A stretch of 64,000 nt of DNA from assembly GCA_963170055.1 (NCBI GenBank), contig CAUJGJ010000371.1, positions 2,697,011 through 2,761,010 of the forward strand. Direction: 5' to 3'. The position numbers were made by a program, and so were the translations under genes. The notes under the pieces are model-generated. The model was not told where the DNA came from, searched no databases, and saw nothing but the letters and a program-made list of their open reading frames with translations. This document shows positions 21,134-36,213 of the stretch, piece after piece. Position 1 is the stretch's first letter. Each line of letters starts with the position of its first letter. The DNA is from Halisarca cf. caerulea (lineage: Eukaryota; Porifera; Demospongiae; Chondrillida; Halisarcidae).

Positions 21134-24100
21134 ATATAAATAGATAGATAGATATTTGATTTGAGTGCACCATGCCCAGGAGGGTACTGGGCCATGTGGG
21201 CCCATGTATACAACAGAAGCTATATCTTAGTTATAATAGACTATGCTAACACTTAAATGCGTGGACAAAGTTAACTGTATTGTAACACCATATTAGTTAA
21301 CAATGTTAAGATCCATATCATCCACAGAACCAAGATTCGAGCCCACCATCAACACTCCATTACAGCTGATGTACACATCACTGCATCCCTCTTCTTTTGC
21401 TTTCCTCATCCTGGCTATATACCATTACCTTCATATTTGTTTTCTGTAGAGCTGTGAAATCCTGGTTAATGAAAATACCCGACCCTTTCAAAAGATGGCA
21501 CCTATTCATAATCTCAGACTTGCTTTTCAAGTCTTCCAGCTTCACTAACACTGGCCGGGTACCACCAACCTGCTTCTTCCATAGCCTAAACGCCACATTG
21601 ATATTGATAGATTTTGACTCCATCCCAAGGTTCTCAACAAGTATTTTTCTGAATTGGGTTACACCGTCACGTTCGTCCTCTTTCATACCAAAAACACCAA
21701 CATTCTTGCTTCAGAGTTGTCTATCCTGCACTTCAATCCTCCGTTCTTGTTCTCTCAAAGTTGCAGACATAGCCTGAAGATGGTGTCTACAATGTACTTC
21801 CTCAGACATACTAACAATGGTTGATCTGTTGCTGATCACTCAATGTCTTTAATTGGTAAACTTTACAATATTCTCCTTCAATAGTTCAAATTCTTGAGCA
21901 AGTTGCTGTATCTGAGTCTCCATCTTAGTATGGCTGCGCTCTTGTGTTGTATGTGTGTGCGTGTATGTGTGTGTGTGTGTGTGTGTGCGCGCTTGCGCGT
22001 GTGTGCATGTGTGCGTGTGTGCTTGCATGCGTGCGTGCGTGCGTGTGCATGTGTGTGTGTGTATATTTATCATTTATTTATTTATTTATATAAATGACAA
22101 GAGAAGAGATATGTAGAAACACACAGTAATGATTTACTAACTGTAAACAATATATATTAGAATAACAGTTAAAATTGATTTGAAGACTTGGCATTGATAA
22201 GCTTAAGCTATTTGTGGCATCAAACAGTGGGAGGGGGAGGAGAAATTAGTGTCATATTATGTGCATTTATTCCCAGTTATGCATAGGTTCATTTTCCAAA
22301 AATTAATACAGTGGATATTTTTGTATGTATTATAGAGTGTATGTAGTATGTTTTATGGAGTGTATTTTAAAGGGATAAAATTTCCGTAGATGCTAATAAT
22401 TTGAATAATTGAAGGAAAATATCATGGTTCATGCTGGCATGCATGGCTGGTGTACGTGAAGTGTACTACTTGTATGTATGTATGTACATATCATTTCTTT
22501 GTACGTTAGTACCTCTTTTGAGAGACCACCCTTAGGGGAAGGTGAAAGGTGGTCTTTCAAAAGAGGTGGTCTCTGATTGGGAGGAATTTAGTATCATATT
22601 ATGTGCATTTATTCCTAGTGAGACTGGTCTTACAAAAGAGGTGGTCTTTCACGAGGGTGGTCTCTCAAAAAGGCACTACTGTAGTACATTATTCTTTTCA
22701 ATTTTAATCCTGGGTACATTTGGCCATATGAAGTTCATGCTCGGTTTTCTAGTATGAGGAGCAAAACGCAGTGTACTTGTCAAATTTTATAAAATCACTG
22801 CATGAAGTGGAAATTATTAATGGAATCCACTATCTGGAAAGGCTGATATATAGAGCCACCTCGTGCATGCCTCCCTAACAGACCTAATGGTTATATATGA
22901 AAATCTAGGGTATAGCCTATAGCCTAGTTGGTCTACTGTAGGGTAATAGTCCTGAGGTAAAGTGGACTTCTGCTGGGATCGAACCAGCAACCTTGAGCTT
23001 GATACGCCTGATGCTCTACCTTTTTAGCTATAGGAAGTCCATCTAGTAGGCAAGACCACGGATTATCCTTAAGAAGGCACTCCTCCTCATTTACTAGCTG
23101 TACAACTAAACTAAGTTGATTTGTTACTATTGTTAATGGAGTAGGTCAATGTTATGGAAATTTTTAATGGAATCCACTACCTAGGAAAGGGTGACATACA
23201 GCCACCTCCTGCCTCCCTAACAGATCTCATGGCTGTTTTTTCCCCACAGTAGACTAACTAGGCTATAGGCTAGGTTTAGTTGCCCTAGACTAGCTTATTT
23301 GACCATTATGTCTACTGCAGAGGGTTTAAGACCTCCTTTCCATGCAAACTAGGCTAGGGTGCGTTGGGTTGCCCTAGACTTTCATACCATTAGGTCCGTT
23401 AGGGAGGCACAAGATGGTTGTATGTTGCCCTTTTCTAAGACTTAGTAATGGATTCCATTGAAAATCTCCATAATATTGACCTACCTTTTAAGGCCAGGCA
23501 AAATTGATTCCCAGTTTATCGTCAAGCCTTCTAAATTATAGCATGAGGGAGGGAGGTCATTTTTCATTATTCATTTATAATGAAATGCACTTTGAGGTAT
23601 TATTTATACATACGTATTCATACTCCTTGATCATTGTAATACTACAAACTATGTAAAGAAACAAATGTATTACAGTATATCCTTTTATTTGTTCTAAGAC
23701 TAATACATGTACAACTACACGTACATATTAAAATCATATTTTACACACAAATTAATGAAAACAATATGTAGGCTAGCAATGGCTAGGCTCATCTATGATC
23801 ACATAACCACAAATAATGAATAATGAAAATAGACAGGTGCAAGCCAAATCACATGCGGGCGGAAACGATAAACTGGGAATTAACTTTGCCTGGCCTAACA
23901 ATAGTTCAAAACTGCATGTCATTGACATAGAATACAATGAAAGGAATATGGATTGTAGATTTCTAAATGGTTACACATTTTTACTTGTGCTCCTTGAAAT
24001 TCTCTCATTGATGCTTGTTATTTTGTGTATTTAACTTATCTCAGATGACTCCGATGACCAGCTTGTACCGGACGACAATGTTCCATTGCTTTCTCAGCAG

Positions 24101-25458
24101 TCAGGACCCAGCCAGATGATACCTCCAACCAATGCAGCCTTCGCCCAGCAACCTCAGACTGTACCATCTACTTCCCAACCACTGCCCCAGGGACACACCC
24201 AGCAGCCTCAGCCAATCCCCCAGGGACACACCCAGCAACCTCAGTCACTCCCCCAGGGACACACGCAGCAGCCTCAGCCACTCCCCCAGGGACACACCCA
24301 GCAACCTCAGTCACTTCCCCAAGGACATACCGAGCAGCCTCAAGCACTCTCCCAAGGACATACCCAGCAACCTCAGCCACTCCACCAGGGATACACCCAG
24401 CATCCTCAACCACTGCCTCAAGGATACACCCAGCAGCCTCAACCACTCCCCCAAGGACACACCCAGCCACCTCACCTTGGTGCATATCAACCTTCTCCAC
24501 CAGTAATGGGACAGCAAAATATTACTGTATGTAAATATGGTTGTGGAAAATGTCAACCCCTTAGTGATCCATGTTATCCAAATTCTCACATAATATTATG
24601 TATAATATTATATTTGTTTTTATCTCCAGTCAAACCAAGTTGTTCTATCTCAGCCTACTAGTCAACCCGCAGTAACTGTCCAACGTGAAAAGGCTCCTGA
24701 GTACTTGATCTTCTCTATTATACTGATAGTGGTTTGTACTCTTGTTTGCCCACTGGTGTGCCTTCCCCTGAACATCCCTGCACTGATATTCTCTATCAAG
24801 GTAACATGGCACTGTTCCTGATTTGTTCTGTGGAATTTCCATGAGAATTGATCATATAGCAAACTTTAATTGTATGTATGTAACTAATGTATATAATGTG
24901 TGTACCTTCGGCTCCTTAATTAAGATGTATTCTAACATGAGCTTTATAAATAATTATGTGATCATGTTGCAATGATATTGATATCTCATCTTATAAATCA
25001 TACCCTAAGGCTCATTTCACAACCGTGCAGCGCATGTCCAATACTTAACAGTGCCAATGATTTACTCTTAATGATAGTGCTCTGGTCAAGAACAATAAGA
25101 ATGGCCAGTTTCCATTATATTGTCGCCAGAATTTATTGTGCAGTAACTGTGTTAGTGCTATAATACAATACCTTATGTACAGAAATCAAAAGCTTATATA
25201 TGTTTGTTTATGTTTTTTTTGTTGTGTGATTGTATCATGCCTCCAGTTTAACAGTGTAAGATTAAGATATTATTTTTTTCATTTTTCAAATTCCAGGCCA
25301 GCAATCACAATGGTGAGGGAAACTATGAAGATGCAAGACAAAGTGGCAAAATTTCTCTTGTTCTGAATCTTGTTTCCCTGTTCCTTGGGGCTAGCCTCTG
25401 GGCTGCTTATATTGTAATTGTTGTCATTGCAGTCATAGTTAATAATGCACCGCATTAG
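19814..25458 (+). CDS. CD225/dispanin family membrane protein A, Pro/Gln repeats
   Basis: Exons are 19814-19838, 24045-24526, 24630-24800 and 25297-25458 (phases 1, 0, 0), giving 279 aa. The first exon encodes only MSYQSLKD and is shared in form by genes B and C. Exon 2 gives an acidic start (DDSDDQLVPDDNVPLL), then nine copies of an 11-residue unit like PLPQGHTQQPQ, then PPVMGQQNIT. Exons 3-4 (170-279) form the CD225 domain: a hydrophobic segment with CPLVCLPLNIPALIFSIK, a short polar loop with NYEDARQSGKIS, and a second membrane segment. Family members (IFITM, PRRT, TMEM233 types) sit in plasma or endosomal membranes, often with the N-terminus cytosolic. No function is proved here. Gene C is the closest relative, including intron sequence just before exon 2. 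Intron 1 carries a retroelement relic, repeats and a SINE. Confidence 0.92.
21300..21910 (-). pseudogene. LINE ORF1-like nucleic-acid-binding fragment
   Basis: Minus-strand reading gives a coiled-coil piece (LREQERRIEVQDRQL near 21720-21765), an in-frame stop, then NVGVFGMKEDERDG and TRPVLVKLEDLKSKSEIM with LKGSGIFINQDFT. That order (coiled coil, then an RNA-binding-like fold with a KGSGIFIN motif) is typical of retroelement ORF1 proteins. It is truncated and broken. Confidence 0.65.
21949..22068. repeat. (TG/CG)n alternating purine-pyrimidine tract
   Basis: TG repeats mixed with CG steps (gcgcgcttgcgcgtg). Open frames across it are artefacts. Confidence 0.95.
22506..22682. mobile_element. 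Short inverted-repeat MITE
   Basis: agtacctcttttgagagacc at the left is matched by ggtctctcaaaaaggcacta at the right. Inner copies of ggtggtctttca(c/a) are also arranged around the centre. No coding capacity is seen. Confidence 0.7.
22800..23040 (-). mobile_element. tRNA-derived SINE
   Basis: The minus-strand head is a tRNA-like sequence (22964-23040). It is followed by a tail ending in ggattccattaa. The tail alone recurs at 23158-23240 (same orientation) and 23378-23475 (opposite orientation), with the words gttagggaggca and tggattccatt, which shows that it is a dispersed repeat. Confidence 0.7.
22964..23040 (-). tRNA. tRNA-like SINE head (probable tRNA pseudogene)
   Basis: On the minus strand GGACTTC and GAAGTCC can pair as an acceptor stem. 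The A box (TAGCTAAAAAGG) and B box (GGTTCGATCCC) fit the Pol III consensus, and the T stem GCTGG/CCAGC pairs. The anticodon stem TCAGG does not pair with the opposite strand, so a working tRNA is unlikely and no anticodon is assigned. Confidence 0.5.
23158..23475. repeat. Two further SINE-tail copies, opposite orientations
   Basis: 23158-23240 repeats 22810-22885 (aatggaatccacta, gcctccctaacaga). 23378-23475 is the same sequence inverted (gttagggaggcac, aatggattccatt). The rest of intron 1 to 24044 shows no exon, but 23940-24044 matches the intron sequence before exon 2 of dispanin C. Confidence 0.75.
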
Positions 25459-26204
25459 ATTGATAAAGTCAAGAGTATCCAAGAACTTTTCTTAAGGTTT
25501 GTCTTTGACTTGTCCAACAGTCCTCACACTTATTATTAATATTTGAAATATATACGTAGCTGAATTATAAAGTGTGTACCATTGAATCCCAGTGTATTAA
25601 TATTATTATATAGTAGCTATAACTGAAAGAAGGGCATTCTATAGTGATCGAAATTGGTTCCTCTGAGTCCCTGCATGAATTCTATACATGTATTGTAATG
25701 CTCCCCAAACCAGGTTTATATGGGCTACTACATGCATATTGCAGCTGGCATACATGTGTCTTTGATTATATATATCTCATATGCTCTGTAAGTCACCCGG
25801 GCCATAGAAAATAGACTCATTTCCACCTCAAATCCAGACATTGTAAAATGGCTGTAAGAAGCTAGACTGGTAATTTAAAGATACCACTACAAATAAGAGG
25901 AAGGCATATAGTGGATGTACCTGTACTATATGTACAGTATATGTGGTGTGGTGGATGATACGTGAAATAGCAGTGTTTCTTGCAACCACAAACATTCTGA
26001 AAAAATGCACAGTTCAAGAAAATTTCAATAAGAATAATTTAATTATTATATTCATATCATCTTCAGACCAAGTTACAAACATATCATCTGCCTTAACCAT
26101 TTTTAAATGGTTTTTATACACCCTTATATATAGAATTTGTACACATGTACGCCACTATGCATGAAAAATATAAGCATGCACTATATAGCTTGCACACATG
26201 TCAC
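25459..26204. other. 3' flank of dispanin A; no gene
   Basis: AT-rich sequence with short unsupported frames. I see no recognisable gene or element here. Confidence 0.6.
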
Positions 26205-26240
26205 AATCTAAGAAGCTAGCTCTTAGCATCATGTGACAAA

Positions 26241-26437
26241 ATGGCTTTTGATCTTGAGTGGGTCATTGCTCGGGTCATTGTTGTGGTTTCGGTGTAGCTG
26301 CTGCACTTGTTCCCTTGTGTTTTGCCCTTTCTGCACCCACTTCAAGCTATATAGTCCTTGCATGGTCGCTAGAATCAATGCTTCTACTAGATGTTCTATA
26401 AAGTAAGGTGAATGTAGTGATCATCAGATCAGAGTAG
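26241..26437 (+). pseudogene. Prenylcysteine oxidase pseudogene, exon 1 copy
   Basis: The sequence matches exon 1 of the gene at 10163 from atggctttt to the donor-like gtgagac, and the similarity continues into intron 1 up to about 26960. A TAG interrupts the frame within 20 codons (gtttcggtgtag) and further indels follow. Exons 2 and 3 are missing. The next homologous DNA is inverted (27000-28470). Confidence 0.85.
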
Positions 26438-27205
26438 GTGAGACTATATATGGTAATGCAGATAGAGGATTCTGTACGTATATAGAACAGTTGTGCGCAT
26501 GTGATGCATACTATAGAAAGCTTGTCCCAATTTCTTGAAGTTTCTGCTAGCCTACATGCATGTGTGTCACACTGTCCCATGCAACTCTTAGGGATTGAGA
26601 CAAACTGCAGTACTTGATTATAGTTCATTGATGCAGTCTGATGTATCAAATGCATGGTTATGGTTATACCTGGTCCAAGGGCTTCATAATAATATTACGC
26701 ACGCACAGGCCCTTTTATATGGAGGTTGCTAACTTTGTACATACCTAATGCTGCGCATGCATGCTGTAATCCCCATAGAACAAACATATAATAATAGACC
26801 TTGATCTATGTATAGAGTAGCCGCCTGGCTTCAAGCTAGTCTATCTCCAGCTATATTATTTTCTGAGCATAAACAGTAAATGTATCAATGCTACACAAAT
26901 TAAGTTTTAATGTAGATCTTTAGTTATAATATTGATTAAATTTGTGTATAAAGGGAGATTGCATGCATGGTTGAGATTGAATTCAGTAGGGAGGCAATAC
27001 AAGACTGTAACAGTTATAATGGACAATATGTGCATTAATCAGCTTACCTGAGCTCGATCACTGACACATGTGGTATAGATACTACATGAACTCATGCATC
27101 TCCATGAATGGTATAGCTATATTAGGTGCATGAATACAATAATTAAGGCAGGCAAAGTTAATCTACATAATAAATATTTGCAATAATTCTATAATGACAA
27201 AAGCG

Positions 27206-28252
27206 TTATTCAAGCTCAGAATCTACTAAGGTAAACAACACTATCTAGTAGAAATTAATGTACAATTTTTGGCTTCAATCATGCTCATGTCCTCTAGCAA
27301 CTTTCTCTATGCATTTGACTTAAAAAGTTTTGAATTATCTAATACAAAAAGGCTGAAATCTTCTGGTGGAGAGAATTGTGGGTATACTGTCCACACATTC
27401 TCCTGGACTTTCTCAAAGGATGTAAAAAGCTTTGAAATGTCTTCTTTCAAGAGAGGCTCACTAGAAAATACCTTCCAAATTCTTGTAGGATCATTTGAGA
27501 GACACTGGCGGAAAACACTCAGTTGTTTCTCCTCAACATCAACTGGTAATGCCATGTCGTGAGAGCTTGCCTTTGCATCAGGTTTGACCATTTCGGTTGT
27601 CAGAATATTGGGTGAAAAAAGTTCTGACCTAATGCCAACTCTCCGAAATATCTTTCCAATGGATTACCTTGTCCCTTAACAAATGTGGCCACAGTATATG
27701 GCTGCATTGATGCCTTGATGTTCATTGGACAATTGAAGCCTTTAAATGTAATGCCACAGCATCATAAATTGACTTTTCACTAGTACTCAAATCAGTTATA
27801 GAATGTACGTTACAGATCCACTGTCATTGACGCGTTTCTTAACAAGTGACTCGGGTAGCGTGGAATTGAGCTCCAGATTCCTTCAGACAATCTAGGGCAA
27901 TTTCGATATTACCACCAAGGACAGACCATAGTGACATTTAACCATGCATAGGCTATTATCACAGGTGCCCAGTAAAATATATAAAGCATACAAAAGTCAC
28001 ATAAGGGTAGAAGAAAGAGGGAGGTAAAAAATTAAGACAATTTGAAAATTGAATTATAAATTGAAATCAAACAAGCAGCAGTGCAGTCATAATAACAACA
28101 TGCTAGAAAAAATCAGCCATGGCCACAAAAGCGTTATAACATTGCATGTTTGATCATAGATAACAGTCGCTGCTGATGATACCAATTCATGATCATTAAC
28201 AGTGGGCTTGTTTAAACCAGCCTCACCTGCAAAATATTCTCAGGCAGATCTA
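27206..28252 (-). pseudogene. Prenylcysteine oxidase pseudogene, inverted exon 4 copy
   Basis: Minus-strand copy of exon 4 of the 10163-15407 gene, with its 3' flank (27000-27205) and the end of intron 3 (28253-28470). The longest intact piece, 27307-27591, is nearly identical in protein to the parent (FRQCLS.DPTRIWKVFSSEP). A 2-bp length change near 27615 shifts the frame, the last codons are disrupted by an insertion near 27213-27240, and the 5' half is interrupted. It has no promoter-side exons in this orientation and cannot make the enzyme. Confidence 0.9.
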
Positions 28253-28499
28253 CCTGCATATAGGTAATTCAGAAGTGCATGAATATAATATACTGTACAT
28301 TTCATTTAATATGTTACATCATCTTGTAAAACACAGCCACAGTGATTAATGCATTCATGGCTCCCTTTTTCTAGGAAATATCCTATCCTATGACCTATGA
28401 CCTCTGACCCTAGGCAGTAATAATATGACAGATTGGTGGATATGAAATCTGATACACAATAATATTATTCTGTCAATGGACTAAACTTTCCAAAATGAA

Positions 28500-29776
28500 T
28501 TGCTGTGGATTATATATATGCGGATTCATATCCATATATACATATTATATATAATTATTATGTGGATTATATATAATGATGATTTGATCATTCAGAGATA
28601 TTCCTCTGTGTGTGTGTGTCAGTTAGGTAGTTGTGCTTAACTCTGTTGCAATATTAATAATTATTTAATTAGCTGATATAAAGTCTTCATCAGCTAGCTA
28701 GAAAAACTGATTAATTGCCAAACTGATTATATATATATATACTTATATTATGATATGTATTATGTAACCATTGATTTTGCAATTAACCAGCTTTTTTCTG
28801 GCTAGCTGTTGAAGACTTCAAATTTTACCACTTAATTGGCATCAGCTGGAGATGAATCTGTGGCAACCAATAGCAATATTAGGGAAATTGTGATTGACAA
28901 TGTGTGACATAATCTGGCCAGCTAGACCGTCTCCCGCAAGCGCCCGCTCCCATGGAACTGGGAATTCATCAAAGTGGTCATTATAATAATATTATTTCGA
29001 AACAGATCAAAATAATATGAATGCATACTGGCAAAGTTAAAACTTGCACCACCTGCAAAGGACCTCACATCATTTAGCTTCAATTTTAAAACAGTTATTA
29101 TGCCGGTATGCTGCATCAGGCTGATCCTAGCCATGGTACTTTATGATGGCAGACATAATTATATAGCTACCCTTCATCTTTGAATTTATCATTGGTTCTC
29201 CAGATCCATAGGCTGGCATGCATAGAATAGAGTAATAGCTTTGTGTTTAAATAGAAATCTAATAATTATGCACCCCACGGTACCCTTATGCATGCCAAAA
29301 ATCAATAATAGCATTTAATAGATGTAATCATGCTTTAGTTTAAAGGTTTTTTAATTGATAAATATTTATTTTATTTTTTTCATTTCTATAATCTCTTCCT
29401 ATAGAATAGTAACAATAGGTCCATGCTTTAATTTTGTACTTAGGTCCTGTTTGTTTTTGCCGTCGCTTCATTCATGGCTCCGCATGTCTGGCTGTTAGAG
29501 CCCAGGGTGTCTACTGGTGCGCGGTTCGATATTGACGGCGATGCCCTAAATTCTCCGGTGCCGTTGTCGGAGGATCAGGTGTCCCCCCGGATCAGGTGTC
29601 CCCCCCATCGTTTCATCAATACTAAACCCTAACCCAAACGCCTCGACGGTATAGAGTTTGTCTTCGATAAGCGCCCACGGGGACACCTGATCCTGTGACA
29701 CTGTGCTAATAAGGCTTCTTGCATGGTTCTATTACGTGCAGTGCTACGAATTGAAGGGAGAAGATTCCGAAGGAAG
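28500..29776. other. Upstream flank of dispanin B; no gene
   Basis: Only weak minus-strand frames are present. A G/C-richer part at 29440-29700 holds ggatcaggtgtcccccc facing ggggacacctgatcc (29571-29693), an inverted pair like the element near 9519. It directly precedes exon 1 of dispanin B and may be a transposon relic or part of the promoter. Confidence 0.55.
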
Positions 29777-34442
<4,666 letters not shown>

Positions 34443-34879
34443 ACAGGTGCAGACTCGAGGTTATTGTGAGCCAGAATATTATGTAGGTGCCATTAATTTT
34501 TTTTGGTTCATTGCAAACTTTCTACATACTTAGTCTATAAACTCATCATCCATCTTTATAAGTATATAGTATCATGGTTGATTCAGAAAAGATTGTAACA
34601 TATTGTGTACGTATTAATTTTGGCATGTAAATTAATAACGATATTAATTCTAATTATCTAATCGATATTATCCATGTTATTTTACCATTCATAATCTCTG
34701 ATGAAATGATGCCTGCATGCCCCTATTTCAGTGTCGATCAATCATGCATGCATGAACTGGACTACATATACCACGTAGAGGAGATCTAATCTTACTCGTA
34801 GGCCTAGCACTATAGTTTTACCTTGTCAGGTCTATGTCAACGCATTTGCAGTTTTGTATATGCAGCATATATATGTGCA

Positions 34880-35745
34880 GCTACACTGGGCACATACACA
34901 TCATCCTAGTCTTTGCTTGTATGATTGTTTCTTCTTTCGTTTGTGTCTTCTGAATGTGGATTCCACGGAAGGCTACATGCATTCGAATGATTCTCCCCTT
35001 GGATAATGTCAAGACAGGTGTTGTCATCAGTGATTGAGGTCTTGTGGTGGAATACTTCTCCAAGAGTGGGTAGAAGTGCATGTGGCTCAGTCTTAGCATT
35101 ATAACAAGCCTCTCTCATCAGCTCGGCTGTGCATTGTGTCACGGATGGCATTGTGCCAGAGGGTGGGGTAGCCACCATATGTGCAGGTGAAAGCATACTC
35201 TACTGTGAAAACCTTTCCACACCAACAATGAGAAGGAAGAATGCTAAGATTGTCAGCCATACCTTGGACAAAGAGCATCACGAAAGGTATTTTTATGTAC
35301 CTTATGGTGATAGAGAAACAACATTTTCCATATGCATTATGAAGATCCTTTCCCTTGGTTCAATTCCATTGATTGCTGGAGGATTGGGGATAGGTTATTC
35401 TGGAGGAATTTGTAGGTTGGTCTGTTTTCAAGCCTTTCTTCTTTCTTCTGTTTGAAGTCTTGTGTGATTTGATGTTGCTGTGATGGAACATTTTCAGGAT
35501 GTACCTTCCTTTGCTGTAGGATCAGTAATGATAGGGGAGCAGTGCATACATTGTAGAAGTCCTCTGACTCCTTGATAATACCCAGACCAGTGTTGGTAAA
35601 GGTCTCTCTCCATTTCATTAAAAGCACCACATCCTGATAGTGTAGGAAGTAAATGGTAATGAATGGCTTCCTCCAGTGAGGTAAACAATCACAGATGTTT
35701 GGGATAGACCCCTGCACCTACCACTATCACTGCCCATGCCCGCAG
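34880..35745 (-). pseudogene. Retroelement C-terminal fragment
   Basis: On the minus strand, three overlapping broken frames read WCGKVFTVEYAFTCTYGGYP..HNAIRDTM (35120-35240), then ACYNAKTEPHALLPTLGEVF and SITDDNTCLDI (34990-35100). The pattern CxCGK..HA..C..GG..RHN.IRD followed by EP.L and DD.RLDI recurs in the C-terminal part of many invertebrate non-LTR elements. Frameshifts make it dead. It lies between dispanins B and C. Confidence 0.65.
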
Positions 35746-36213
35746 TGTATCACACCCTAATCGTAATATGTAATTTCTTGTCATCACCGTGCAGCTAGCT
35801 GTTTATGTATAAACCACTATGTATACTCCTGCCTCTGTAACTTTTTAGTTAAGAGCTTACAGTATGCGTCTCAATTTCATGCGAAGTTTGTCACATGTCG
35901 ACCTCACTTTCTGCAGTCATGATTACAGCACATTTTATGGGCCCACAGCATACATTTTAATTTCTTTCCAACTTTCTCCATTCAATGTTGTCAATCCCAA
36001 TTCCACTTTATCCCACTCTCAAATCTTACAATTCTCACTCAATCCTGCTTATACCATCACTACGTTACTTTGTTCCCGCCTCACAGTGGGCGTTAAGGGA
36101 AGGGGCTGGCGACGCGAGACTAATCGAGCGAGATTAGATCTGACCTAGCTACGCCAGACTAGTACAACAGCCAAGTTGAAGACAACCAAGACAGTTGGAT
36201 CGTCATCGAAATC
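35746..36213. other. 5' flank of dispanin C
   Basis: No gene is seen. The last 75 bp before the ATG resemble the same region of dispanin A (gccaagttgaa, agacagt, atcatgagctaccag), so promoter or 5'-UTR sequence was duplicated with the gene. Confidence 0.6.

Larger units (their letters stand above)
20782..22245. repeat. Duplicated intron segments flanking a retroelement relic
   Basis: About 150-200 bp starting near 20815 (aataccaatgacaagagaag) recurs at 22090-22245 in direct orientation and again in intron 1 of dispanin C (36735-36940). The copies share the end agtgggaggtg..gaatgacaa. Between the two copies lie an AT tract (21100-21152) and the ORF1-like relic. Confidence 0.7.

Noticed and set aside
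22964..23040. Functional tRNA gene
   Set aside because: The anticodon stem does not pair and the sequence is the head of a dispersed SINE.
27307..27591. Second functional prenylcysteine oxidase gene
   Set aside because: Frameshift near 27615, a disrupted end, missing exons 2-3 and an inverted exon 1 make it a pseudogene despite a well-preserved stretch.
29605..29640. Telomere-like ctaaccc sequence
   Set aside because: Only about one and a half units; probably the same motif as in the element near 9590.
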